Assembly: GCA_947446645.1 (NCBI GenBank)
Contig: CANFHA010000026.1
Span: 1-52,287, forward strand
Source: Chitinophagaceae bacterium
GTDB lineage: Bacteria; Bacteroidota; Bacteroidia; Chitinophagales; Chitinophagaceae
Direction of reading: 5' to 3'
DNA: 52,287 bases
Positions 43,078-51,680 of the stretch are shown piece by piece; position 1 is the stretch's first letter, and each line of letters opens with the position of its first letter. A program made the position numbers and the translations under genes. The notes beneath the pieces are model-generated. The model saw only the letters and a program-made list of their open reading frames with translations, searched no databases and was not told the origin of the DNA.

Positions 43078-43826
43078 AAAAGCTAATCTCTATATCCATT
43101 TTTGTTTTGTTGTGCGCGGCTCAATGCTTCGCAACTGAAAGTTATGATGTGCTTTGGCAAAAGGGCAAAGCCAGCTATCAGCAAATGAAATACGATAGTG
43201 CTGCCTATTATTTCGGGCAGATAGCCGCGATAAAGCCAAAGAATGCAGAGGTATATTATAACCTTGGAAACACTTATTACCGGCTTAACAAAATAGCTCC
43301 CGCCGTGCTCAGTTATGAGCGGGCTATACAGCTAAACCCAGATTATAAGGAAGCGAAGGATAACCTGGCGCTTACACAGGGCCGTATCAGTAACCGCATA
43401 CAATCTACGGGAGATATCTTTTTTATGGACTGGTGGCAGCATACCACTCACCCAAACAAGGCTGGTGCATGGGCAATAGCGGCAGTGCTGACGTTTGCCC
43501 TTATCGTTGTATGCCTCGTGGTAAGGAGATTTGTAAAGGGAGGAGACAAGCTTCCGGTGCAGGTGCCCGGCATACTGGGCTTTGTTTGCATTTGCTTACT
43601 GGTGCTGGCATTTGCCGCGTCAGAAAGAGCAGAGCAGGTAACTACGGCTGTAGTGATGCAGAATGATGCGCCCCTGATGAACAATGAGCAGAAAGGCAAA
43701 CCACTCGCACTGATACCAGAGGGCACCACAGTAAAAATAGTAGAAGAGAAAACTACCTGGGTTGAGGTTACGTTACCTGACGGCCGCAATGGCTGGCTAC
43801 AGCAAAGCCTGATAAATAAATTGTAG
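43074..43826 (+). CDS. batE: BatE-like TPR and SH3 protein
   Basis: This 250-residue protein has a signal peptide (KLISISIFVLLCAAQCFA), TPR motifs at about 25-100 (AEVYYNLGNTYYRLNKIAPA, AVLSYERAIQLNPDYKEAKD), two membrane helices at about 135-180, and a C-terminal SH3-like domain (AVVMQNDAPLMNNEQKG, VEVTLPDGRNGWLQ). This is the BatE layout. It overlaps batD by 4 bp, so both are translationally coupled. Confidence 0.85.
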   Translation: MKKLISISIFVLLCAAQCFATESYDVLWQKGKASYQQMKYDSAAYYFGQIAAIKPKNAEVYYNLGNTYYRLNKIAPAVLSYERAIQLNPDYKEAKDNLALTQGRISNRIQSTGDIFFMDWWQHTTHPNKAGAWAIAAVLTFALIVVCLVVRRFVKGGDKLPVQVPGILGFVCICLLVLAFAASERAEQVTTAVVMQNDAPLMNNEQKGKPLALIPEGTTVKIVEEKTTWVEVTLPDGRNGWLQQSLINKL

Positions 43827-43858
43827 TAACGTAATTAATCCTTTTTCCGCTTGGTATG

Positions 43859-44494
43859 ATGGTAACATATTGGGTAAAGACACCCCAATGGATAAAACGT
43901 TTTTTTCCGAAGCAGGTGATATGGGATATGCCTGCCGATGGAGAACCTACTGTCTATCTCACCTTTGACGACGGCCCCCACCCTACGGCTACCCCCTTTG
44001 TGCTACAGCAGCTGGAAAAGTATAACGCTACCGCTACCTTCTTTTGTGTGGGCAATAATGTGTCGCGTTATCCTGAGGTTTACTCACAAATACTTGACGG
44101 TGGTCATACAACCGGCAACCACACCTATAACCATGTGAATGGATGGAAAGCCAGTAACGACCATTATCTGAAGAACATAGAGCGTGCCGATAAATATATT
44201 CACAGCACAGCTTTTCGTCCTCCTTATGGGCGCATAAAATATTCACAGATACGTAAACTAAAGAAAAAATACCCGGACTGGAAGATATACATGTGGAACA
44301 TACTGTGTGGTGACTTTGACAAAAATATAACCTCAGCCGATTGTCTTAATAATGTGCTTACTAATCTGCAGCCGGGATCTATTGTCATATTTCACGACAG
44401 TGAGAAGGCGTACGCGCATATGAGCTTTGCGCTGCCCCTGGTGCTGGAATACTGCCGTGAGCAGAACTGGAAAATGAAAGCACTACCGAAATAG
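43859..44494 (+). CDS. Polysaccharide deacetylase (NodB/CE4 family)
   Basis: This protein of about 211 residues has the CE4 metal site TFDDGPHPTA (D-D pair), the histidine motif GNHTYNHVN, the FRPPYGRI motif, and a late IVIFHDSEKAY. It removes N- or O-acetyl groups from a polysaccharide such as peptidoglycan or chitin-like oligomers. It has no signal peptide, although the N-terminus is hydrophobic-basic. It starts 32 bp after batE and may be in the same transcript. Confidence 0.9.
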   Translation: MVTYWVKTPQWIKRFFPKQVIWDMPADGEPTVYLTFDDGPHPTATPFVLQQLEKYNATATFFCVGNNVSRYPEVYSQILDGGHTTGNHTYNHVNGWKASNDHYLKNIERADKYIHSTAFRPPYGRIKYSQIRKLKKKYPDWKIYMWNILCGDFDKNITSADCLNNVLTNLQPGSIVIFHDSEKAYAHMSFALPLVLEYCREQNWKMKALPK

Positions 44495-44545
44495 CACCGG
44501 AAATTCAACAGTGTTTGCAATTAAGTTCAGACCTTTGTCATAATT

Positions 44546-45307
44546 ATGTTTACAGATACCCATACTCACCTCTACGATGAGCGCCTGATGGCAGACGAGG
44601 GCCAGATACAACGCGCAATAGATGCCGGAGTGACTAAAATGTACATGCCCAACTGCGATAGCAATACCATAGAGCGCATGATGCAGATGGCCGACCAATG
44701 GCCCATAAACTGCCTGCCCATGATGGGCGTACACCCCTGCTATATAAAGGAAGACTATAAGAAGGAACTTGAAATTGCGGCATCATGGTTTGAAAAGTCA
44801 AAATTTTATGCAGTAGGTGAAATAGGGCTCGATTATCATTGGGATAAGACCTTTGTAGCCGAACAGAAAGAAGCGTTTGAAACGCAAATAGACTGGGCAC
44901 TGGAGCATAACCTGCCCATCGTAATACATAGCCGGGAATCCACCGACGACTGTATACAGATAGTACGCAAAAAACAAAAAGGAAACCTGAAGGGTATCTT
45001 TCATTGCTTCAGCGGCAGTGTGGAGCAGGCAAAGCAAATAGCAGATATTGGATTTTACCTGGGCATAGGGGGTGTGGTTACTTATAAGACCAGCAATTTG
45101 CCCGAGATCATCAGAGCCGTTTCTTTAGATCGTATAGTGCTGGAGACCGATGCGCCTTATCTGTCGCCCGTGCCGCACCGGGGTAAGCGCAATGAGAGCA
45201 GTTATATACCCATCATTGCAGAGAAGATAGCTGAGGTAATGGGTGTGCCTGTTGCAGAGGTAGCTGCTATTACTACAAGGAATGCGGAAAACATTTTCCC
45301 GCAATAA
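44546..45307 (+). CDS. tatD: TatD-family metal-dependent hydrolase (DNase)
   Basis: This 253-residue TIM-barrel hydrolase has the metal motif THTHLYD (5-11), then GVHPCYIK, AVGEIGLDYHW, VIHSRES, FHCFSGSVEQA, LETDAPYL and NAENIFPQ, all TatD landmarks. Family members have 3'-5' exonuclease or DNase activity and act in DNA repair or turnover. It overlaps the upstream end of the GNAT frame; the GNAT start is taken 11 bp after the tatD stop. Confidence 0.93.
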   Translation: MFTDTHTHLYDERLMADEGQIQRAIDAGVTKMYMPNCDSNTIERMMQMADQWPINCLPMMGVHPCYIKEDYKKELEIAASWFEKSKFYAVGEIGLDYHWDKTFVAEQKEAFETQIDWALEHNLPIVIHSRESTDDCIQIVRKKQKGNLKGIFHCFSGSVEQAKQIADIGFYLGIGGVVTYKTSNLPEIIRAVSLDRIVLETDAPYLSPVPHRGKRNESSYIPIIAEKIAEVMGVPVAEVAAITTRNAENIFPQ

Positions 45308-45317
45308 TGCTGAAGCT

Positions 45318-45842
45318 ATGGAAAAACCAGATGTTATTTTTCGTCCCTGGGTACTTGCTGATAAGCCTGATCTTATAAAGCATGCAAATAATAAGAAGAT
45401 ATTTGACAACATGAGGGATATGTTTCCTCATCCGTATACTTCTGAAGCGGCAGACCAATTCCTCAGCAAAGTGGCGGGCTTTGAGCCACAACAGGTATTT
45501 GCCATTGAGGTTAATAGCGAAGCCGTTGGTTCTGTTGGCATATTTCCGCAGGAAGATATTGAGCGGATAAATGCTGAACTGGGTTATTGGGTGGCAGAGG
45601 AATATTGGGGCAATGGTATTGCAACTAAGGCAGCGAAATTTATTATCGAATATGGATTCAAAACCTTCCCGGTGTCCAGGATATTTGCTATCCCTTTTCC
45701 CAACAATATAGCTTCTCAGAAAGTGTTGCAGAACAGCGATATGCTACTGGAGGCTACTATCCCGAATAGCCTGATAAAAAACAATGTGATCATGGACAAG
45801 CAGATCTACGCAATACGCAGGGACATAAGACCAAAATTCTGA
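45318..45842 (+). CDS. GNAT-family N-acetyltransferase
   Basis: This 174-residue RimJ/RimL-like acetyltransferase has VIFRPWVLADKPDLIKHANN, FAIEVNSEAVGSVGIFPQED, ELGYWVAEEYWGNGIATKAA (the CoA-binding segment) and RIFAIPFPNNIASQKVLQN. ATG at 45318 is chosen because the frame start at 45282 lies inside tatD. The acceptor is unknown. Confidence 0.87.
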   Translation: MEKPDVIFRPWVLADKPDLIKHANNKKIFDNMRDMFPHPYTSEAADQFLSKVAGFEPQQVFAIEVNSEAVGSVGIFPQEDIERINAELGYWVAEEYWGNGIATKAAKFIIEYGFKTFPVSRIFAIPFPNNIASQKVLQNSDMLLEATIPNSLIKNNVIMDKQIYAIRRDIRPKF

Positions 45843-45878
45843 CCACATTTTAAAGCTACTTTATTATCCGTTAATTGC

Positions 45879-45886
45879 TATCTTTG
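45879..45886 (+). promoter_or_regulatory. Promoter -7 element ahead of the tRNA-Ser region
   Basis: TATCTTTG matches TAnnTTTG; about 40 bp before the truncated tRNA copy and about 140 bp before the intact tRNA. Confidence 0.5.
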
Positions 45887-45925
45887 CAACCTTTCTGGCA
45901 GGCTTTACCACCTGCTGTTTTAAAC

Positions 45926-45976
45926 GGAGAGATGCTCGAGTGGTTGAAGAGGCACGCCTGGAAAGTGTGTATACCT
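45926..45976 (+). pseudogene. Truncated 5' copy of tRNA-Ser(GGA)
   Basis: These 51 bases are identical to the first 51 bases of the intact tRNA at 46027 (offset 101). They include the D arm, the anticodon arm and the start of the variable arm. The T arm and acceptor 3' strand are missing; instead a hairpin TTACGAT/ATCGTAA follows. This copy cannot fold into a tRNA. Confidence 0.85.
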
Positions 45977-46026
45977 CTAAGAGTTTTCTTACGATGCTAA
46001 CCAAATCGTAAAATGAAGTAGTAAAA

Positions 46027-46115
46027 GGAGAGATGCTCGAGTGGTTGAAGAGGCACGCCTGGAAAGTGTGTATACCTGTCAAAGGGTATCTAGGGTTCGA
46101 ATCCCTATCCCTCCG
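46027..46115 (+). tRNA. tRNA-Ser (anticodon GGA)
   Basis: The acceptor strand GGAGAGA pairs with TCCCTCC except for one A-C. The anticodon arm CACGC-CTGGAAA-GTGTG has GGA in the loop. A long class II variable arm lies around TATACC...GGGTAT, the T arm is TAGGG-TTCGAAT-CCCTA, and the discriminator is G. CCA is not encoded. It reads UCC/UCU serine codons. Confidence 0.92.
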
Positions 46116-46118
46116 CAG

Positions 46119-46160
46119 AAAGGGACAAACATGCTAACGCATTTGTTTGTCCCTTTTCTT
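46119..46160 (+). terminator. Terminator of tRNA-Ser
   Basis: AAAGGGACAAACA (about 46119-46131) pairs with TGTTTGTCCCTTT, followed by TCTTTT. Confidence 0.7.
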
Positions 46161-46405
46161 TTGCACCTGTATTGTTTGCCAGTTGCGCCATAAGCATAAA
46201 AATTACATTTACCCTACTCTACCCACATGTTGAGATTGCAAAAAAGACCTCACCACATCCCATGCTCCTTCGCTTTTTTCTTTACCCCCCAGTAAAAGCT
46301 TATTTGCCTGCTGGTAAAGAGGATTGCATATCCCCAGACTATTTTATGCGTTTGAATTTTAGGAGTTTGGTGGGTAGCGGTGGGCGCGGGATAAGAACTT
46401 TACAC

Positions 46406-48436
46406 TTAACCCAAATAATACATCTTCATTACCCCCTTGCCCTTGGCTTCCACCTGACCTCTATACTCGCAAGGGAATTTATCCATCACCAGTTCGTAGG
46501 TCGTTTGTGAGATGTTTATTTTAAAAGGTTCACTGTTCTGTTCCATTCTTGCGGCAGTGTTTACCGTATCCCCCCATATGTCGTAGGAGAATTTCTTTAT
46601 GCCAACTATACCTGCAATTACGCTCCCGCTGTTTATGCCTATGCGTATCCCAAATGTTTTGGTACCGAGTTCTGCGGATCTAGCTTTCATGTAGGTGTTT
46701 ATTTCTATCGCTGCTTTTACTATATGCTCAGCATGGTCGGGGTCAGCTGAGGGTAATCCTGCTACTGCCAGGTATGCATCTCCTACTGTCTTGATCTTCT
46801 CTATATTATACTTGCTCGTTATTTCGTCAAATGCCTTAAAGCAATTGTGTAATTCATCAACTAGTTCCTGCGGGGACATATTTTCACTTGCTTTGGTGAA
46901 GTTTACAAAATCTGTAAACAACACTGTCACATTATCAAAGTGATTAGCAGTGATAGAGCCTTTCGCCTTAAGTTCTTCAGCCACCTCGGCAGGTAGGATA
47001 TTAAGTAATAATTCATCACTCTTGTTTTTACCCTGCTTAATTTTATTGCGCTGACTAAAAAAAATACCGGCAAATATCAACACTACCGAAAACCCGCACA
47101 TAAAACCATTCCTGAGCAATTTTTGCCTTTGCATTTCTTCCGCCGCAACAGCATCTCTTTTATCTTGCTCTGCCTTAGTTGCAGCTTCTTTTTTATCAAA
47201 ATCGTACTGCATTTGACCGCGCACCAATTTATTCGTGTTCTCTTTGTTAAAAATACTGTCGCTATACTGCGTATAAAACCTATAATTTGTATACGCACTG
47301 CTCCAATTACCCATTGCACTGTCTAAAGAAGCAGTAGCCGCATAACTTTCTTTTATATAAATTACATTACCTGTTTGTTTTGCCAGTGCCAATCCGCTTT
47401 TCAAGTATGTTGCTGCATCTTTATATTTTTTTGTTATTGTGCAAACTATCCCAATATTGTTGTACACAGATGCATTACCGTCTTTATTTCCCAATTCATT
47501 ATTTATTTTTAACGCGGCAAAATAATTTTTTATCGCCTCGGCGTAATTGCCTTGCATCCTGCATATCGTTCCAACATTGCTATACGAAGCTGAAATACCA
47601 TCCTTATCTCCCAAATTTTTATAGATTTCTAATGCAGCATAATATTTTTTCAAAGCTTCTGGCAAATTGCCTTGTATCGTATATACCGATCCAATACTGC
47701 TATATGATTGTGCAATACCACCCTTGATCCCCAATTCTTCCCACATTTTTAATGCAGTCAGATAATTTTTTGTTGCCTCAGGGTAATTACCCTGCTCATA
47801 ATAAACATTGCCAATATTGGAATAGGTACTTGCAATGCCATCCTTATCACCCAATTCTTCATTTACTTTTAATGCAGCAAAATGTTTTTTTATAGCTTCT
47901 GAGTAATTGCCTTGTATCGAGTACACTAATCCTATATTGCCATATACACTTGCAATAGCTTCTTTATTTCCCAATTCTTCAAATATTCTTAAAGTAATAA
48001 AATAATTTTTTAATGCATCTGGATAATTGCCCTGTTTAGAATAAACCATTCCAATATTATTGTAAGCGCTTGCGCTACCAAGCTTATCTCCTAATTCCTG
48101 GTCTAATCTTAATGCATCAAAATAATTCTTTAAAGCTTCAGGGTAATTGCTTTGGTTGTCATAGGCTATTCCAATAATGATGTATGCTTTAACGATACCT
48201 CTTTTATAATTAAGTTTATCAGACAGGGAGAGTGCTTCATCTGCATATTTTTTCATTGCATCGGGGTTTATGCCGTCGTACGTAAGTGCCAACCTGTTTA
48301 GCAGATTAGCTTTATTGCTATCTGCCTTTTGCTTTGGTAATTCTTGCAAAAGGGAGTCGATAAGTGGCTGCCCTTGTTTTTGAGCATGAGCCATACAAAA
48401 GCTGCATATACCTATAATCAGTAGTAATTTTTTCAT
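46406..48436 (-). CDS. TPR-repeat adenylate cyclase (class III)
   Basis: This 676-residue protein starts at the ATG at 48436 (signal MKKLLLIIGICSFCMAHAQ). About eight TPR units of 40 residues (about 55-380) repeat the pattern ASxYNNIGxVYxxQGNYPEALKNYxxAL. A transmembrane helix lies at about 465-485 (GFMCGFSVVLIFAGIFF), then a short coiled coil and a class III cyclase domain (about 515-675). The metal aspartates are in VLFTDF and KTVGDAY, the adenine-selective lysine in EKIKTVGD and the aspartate in YDIWGDTVNTAARME. This points to ATP as substrate, and so cAMP. The TPRs face the periplasm and may sense a protein ligand. Confidence 0.9.
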   Translation of the reverse strand: MKKLLLIIGICSFCMAHAQKQGQPLIDSLLQELPKQKADSNKANLLNRLALTYDGINPDAMKKYADEALSLSDKLNYKRGIVKAYIIIGIAYDNQSNYPEALKNYFDALRLDQELGDKLGSASAYNNIGMVYSKQGNYPDALKNYFITLRIFEELGNKEAIASVYGNIGLVYSIQGNYSEAIKKHFAALKVNEELGDKDGIASTYSNIGNVYYEQGNYPEATKNYLTALKMWEELGIKGGIAQSYSSIGSVYTIQGNLPEALKKYYAALEIYKNLGDKDGISASYSNVGTICRMQGNYAEAIKNYFAALKINNELGNKDGNASVYNNIGIVCTITKKYKDAATYLKSGLALAKQTGNVIYIKESYAATASLDSAMGNWSSAYTNYRFYTQYSDSIFNKENTNKLVRGQMQYDFDKKEAATKAEQDKRDAVAAEEMQRQKLLRNGFMCGFSVVLIFAGIFFSQRNKIKQGKNKSDELLLNILPAEVAEELKAKGSITANHFDNVTVLFTDFVNFTKASENMSPQELVDELHNCFKAFDEITSKYNIEKIKTVGDAYLAVAGLPSADPDHAEHIVKAAIEINTYMKARSAELGTKTFGIRIGINSGSVIAGIVGIKKFSYDIWGDTVNTAARMEQNSEPFKINISQTTYELVMDKFPCEYRGQVEAKGKGVMKMYYLG

Positions 48437-48576
48437 AAAAGCACGCACTTTATTCAGTGAAAATAAACAAGGATCATTTTTATAAATTATGCCATACCAA
48501 ATCGCAGATGCGGCATTTAGGCAAATTGCCATTTAATGTTAGGTTAAACATCTTGTGACATTACCGGATCTAAAAT

Positions 48577-48612
48577 AAAACAACTTCTACGCCGAATTGC
48601 AGAAGTTGTTTT
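48577..48612 (-). terminator. Terminator downstream of the DUF1566 fragment
   Basis: AAAACAACTTCT (48577-48588) pairs with AGAAGTTGTTTT (48601-48612); the U tail is on either strand. It lies about 100 bp past the minus-strand stop at 48711. Confidence 0.55.
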
Positions 48613-48710
48613 ATTAGTAAATAATAGTGCCATTGTAATGCAAAAAAGAAGCCTAAGCATTTTACCGCCTCGCGGTATTCCTTTTTTGAAATGGTTAAAT
48701 AGTTAAATGG

Positions 48711-48850
48711 TTAAAAAGCCCGAACTGCAAGTACATAGTCCGAGTCGATCTTGCCGTTGTTGCCCTGGCCGCCACTGTTGAAACTCTGGCACCACGCGAC
48801 GTAGGCGTCGTTCTCACTCGAACTCCAATAGTTGGCACTGGCAAAACCAC
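48711..48850 (-). repeat. Variable tail of the DUF1566 fragment (copy A)
   Basis: Codons after GGF differ sharply from copy B, while flanks (WSSSE, final AVR-x-F stop) and the 3' untranslated flank (48662-48710) match copy B. The flank includes a perfect TACCGC-CTC-GCGGTA hairpin (48663-48677). Most diverging codons end in C or T. Confidence 0.55.
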
Positions 48851-49031
48851 CTATTGCAACTCTGTTAATGCATAATTTATTTAATTCGTCTTTGCTGGGT
48901 AAATACCAATCAGTGTAACTACCACCATTGTAATCATGGCATAGTCTGGCTGCAATGCCAGCTGTAGCGCAGCTTGCCAGGATAGGGGTGGTGTTTCCAC
49001 CATCCCCTATTTCTTTACCCCCAGCAAAAGC
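48711..49031 (-). pseudogene. C-terminal fragment of a DUF1566 (Lcl-like) protein
   Basis: A 106-codon open stretch begins directly after the TAG of the 843-residue protein, in the same frame, and has no start codon of its own. It reads GGKEIGDGGNTTPILASC, then CHDYNGGSYTDWYLPSKDEL, WSSSENDAYVAW and YVLAVRAF. It is closely related to residues 92-201 of the protein at 51681-52287 at both DNA and protein level. It lacks the N-terminal part, so it is a truncated duplicate unless the upstream stop is suppressed. See the duplication and variable-region findings. Confidence 0.75.
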
Positions 49032-51563
49032 CTATTTCTCCATCACGAAGTGGAGTGCTGTGCTTTTGCTGCCGCACCTTACATTCAGTATATACATACC
49101 GTTTGCCAGGTTGTTGTTCAGCTTTATTGTTTCGTTGATAACGCCGCCGGTAGCAGTGCCCGCAGCACTGTACACCACCTGGCCCAGCATGTTGGTTATC
49201 TCCATTGTTATAGCCGCATCTGCCGATGTGCCCTGTGTGCCTTTCACCGCAAAGGTGCCATGGTTAGGGTTTGGCAGCAGGCTCACCTGCATAGCCAATG
49301 CATTTACCAGCACCTCTGTAGTGGTGGCAATAGTTTCGCCATCGCTGTTTGCAGTGGTGTGTGTAATATGTACACTGCCAGCTGCTACTGCGCTTACTAC
49401 GCCATTACCATCTACCGTGGCTATGGTGTTGTCGCTGCTGGTCCATTCGCCAGCTGCTACTTCTGTTGCCAGGTTCGTCACTTCACCCACTGTGGTAACT
49501 ATTGTGCCGCCATGCTCACGAGGTGCCGGGCTGGTGCTTATTACCTTGGTTGCAAAGTTGCTGCAGCCGGCAACACTGATCACTGTGTAGCTGATAGTTG
49601 CTGTGCCTGCAGACACCAGCGCTGTTACCAAGCCCGTGGTGCTGCCTACTAATAGCCGTGCCGTATTGCTGCTGCTCCACAACCCACCGGCCGTAGCATC
49701 TGACAGGGTAATACCTGCGCCACCACGAGATACAGATGATGCGCCTGATATAGCGGCTACCGCAGGTGTTGGGTTTACCGTTACTACTGCTGTTGTTGTG
49801 CAGCCATTAGCAAGTGTATAGGTAACCGTTGTGGTGCCTGTGGCCACACCTGTTACCGCGCCTGATGCCGTAATGGTAGCCACTGCCGGTGTGCTGCTCG
49901 TCCATGAGGTGGCAGGTGTTGTGGCATCGCTCAGGAAGGTTACTTTGCCCGTGCATACCGTAAGCGTGCCTGATATAGCCGCCGGAGCTGCATTCACAGC
50001 CACGGTTACTGTTTTTCTGCAGCTAAGGCCTGTAGTGTAGCTTACCACTACTGCGCCTGCTGCTATGCCGCTCACATTACCAGTGGCATCTACTGTGCCA
50101 TAAGCATTGCTGCCGCTCCATACGCCGCCGATTGTAGCATCACTAAGCGAGATAGTAGCGCCGGTACATACCTTTACAGGGCCGGTAATGGCTCCCGGAT
50201 TAGCAGTAACCGTAACGATAAGCGTTGCTTTGCACGTTGTAGCAGCAATGGTATAATAAATAGGAACTGTACCCACATTAGTAGCTGATACAATACCCGT
50301 AGAGCCTACTGTGGCTGTTGCCGGTATAGCGCTGCTCCATACACCACCCGGTGTAGCAGTTGTTAATGCTGTGGTTAAGCCCTGGCATACATTAGCTGTG
50401 CCCGTAATAGCCGCAGGCAAGGCATATACCGTTACTACCGCTGTGGCAGATGATGCCCCTACGGTATAACTGAGCCGTGCTGTACCTGCACTGATACCCG
50501 TAACCACGCCTGTGGCTGATACCGATGCTACAGCAGCATCTGCTGCGCTTATGCTCCATGCGCCGCCTGCTGTGGCATCAAAGAAAGGCGCTGTTGCGCC
50601 ACTGCACAGGTAGAACTGGTAGCCCGTAATAGCTGCTACGGTGGCTGTGGTGGTAGATGTGCCTACTGTTACTAGTTTGGTAGCTGCTGTGGTACCACAG
50701 ATATTGGTAACCGAATACGAAATGGTTACCGTACCCGCCGTTACGCCATGCACTATGCCGCCGGTCACTGTGGCGTTGCCATTGCTGGCAGACCACGCAC
50801 CGCCCACTGTAGCATCAGTAAGGGTAATGTTGGCACCCGTGCTCACGCTTGCAGACCCGGTAATAGCAGCTACTGTGGGTAATGCGCCTGTAAGGCTCAG
50901 CAGTACGCTGCCAGTGGCCTGCGAATAAGCCGTGTTTAATGTGCTGAGGTTGCAACGGTAATACACCGATGCAGTAACCGTAGGTGTGTACGCAGCATTG
51001 GTAGCCCCGCTTACATTTGTCCATGCAGCATTGTTTGGCGATGACTGCCACTGGTAGGCCATCTGCGTGCCGCTTATATTAAGCGACAGGCTGGATGTGT
51101 AAGAAGGGCAACCACCCGTAGTTACCGATGCGGTAGTTACCAGCCCGCCCACAGTGCCGGTAAGAGCGCCGTTGTTCACCAGGTTGGCGCCGCTGTGCAG
51201 CACTAAGAAACCATTTGCTGCCATAGAATCGCCGGCGTTTATAGTAGCCGTATGCCACACATTCACCGTAGCTGCCATTGCAGACAAGCCACCGTTAATG
51301 TTCAGGTCCCAAAGGTAGGTGGTACCCCCACCGGCAAAATAATAAGCATCGCCTGCATTCAGCTGGCCACCCGCCACAGTATCTATATAAAAGCCGCCGT
51401 TCACAAACGAATCCGGTATGCCGCCGGGTGCATGGCTACCCGAAATATTGCACGCTGCACCATTGTTTACCACATAGGTACCGGCACTAACCTTAACTGC
51501 TGTTTGCGCCTGTACAGAAACAATACACGACAGACAAAACATTGTAATTAATAATCTGTTCAT
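49032..51563 (-). CDS. Large secreted T9SS protein with seven Ig-like (BIG2) repeats
   Basis: This 843-residue protein has a signal peptide (LLITMFCLSCIVSVQA), an N-terminal beta-rich region (about 25-225), seven BIG2-like repeats (about 230-760), and a T9SS type A sorting domain (about 765-843, LLPNPNHGTFAV...GMYILNVRCGS). Each repeat contains an AITG or AISG strand, a DATxGGxWS turn and a VTGVxxGTxxxSYT strand. The last repeat is more divergent. It has no catalytic motif, so it is probably an adhesin-like surface or matrix protein. A neighbouring M4 protease carries two repeats of the same family. Direct repeats of a DUF1566 gene flank it on both sides. Confidence 0.87.
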   Translation of the reverse strand: MNRLLITMFCLSCIVSVQAQTAVKVSAGTYVVNNGAACNISGSHAPGGIPDSFVNGGFYIDTVAGGQLNAGDAYYFAGGGTTYLWDLNINGGLSAMAATVNVWHTATINAGDSMAANGFLVLHSGANLVNNGALTGTVGGLVTTASVTTGGCPSYTSSLSLNISGTQMAYQWQSSPNNAAWTNVSGATNAAYTPTVTASVYYRCNLSTLNTAYSQATGSVLLSLTGALPTVAAITGSASVSTGANITLTDATVGGAWSASNGNATVTGGIVHGVTAGTVTISYSVTNICGTTAATKLVTVGTSTTTATVAAITGYQFYLCSGATAPFFDATAGGAWSISAADAAVASVSATGVVTGISAGTARLSYTVGASSATAVVTVYALPAAITGTANVCQGLTTALTTATPGGVWSSAIPATATVGSTGIVSATNVGTVPIYYTIAATTCKATLIVTVTANPGAITGPVKVCTGATISLSDATIGGVWSGSNAYGTVDATGNVSGIAAGAVVVSYTTGLSCRKTVTVAVNAAPAAISGTLTVCTGKVTFLSDATTPATSWTSSTPAVATITASGAVTGVATGTTTVTYTLANGCTTTAVVTVNPTPAVAAISGASSVSRGGAGITLSDATAGGLWSSSNTARLLVGSTTGLVTALVSAGTATISYTVISVAGCSNFATKVISTSPAPREHGGTIVTTVGEVTNLATEVAAGEWTSSDNTIATVDGNGVVSAVAAGSVHITHTTANSDGETIATTTEVLVNALAMQVSLLPNPNHGTFAVKGTQGTSADAAITMEITNMLGQVVYSAAGTATGGVINETIKLNNNLANGMYILNVRCGSKSTALHFVMEK

Positions 51564-51680
51564 AAAATTTAATTTTTTAAATGAATAATGATCTTGAAAC
51601 TTTGGTTAACAATGACAATTTTTTTTAAATATTTACCGCTTCGCGGAAATTCTTTTCTAAATGGTTAAAAATTTAAATGA

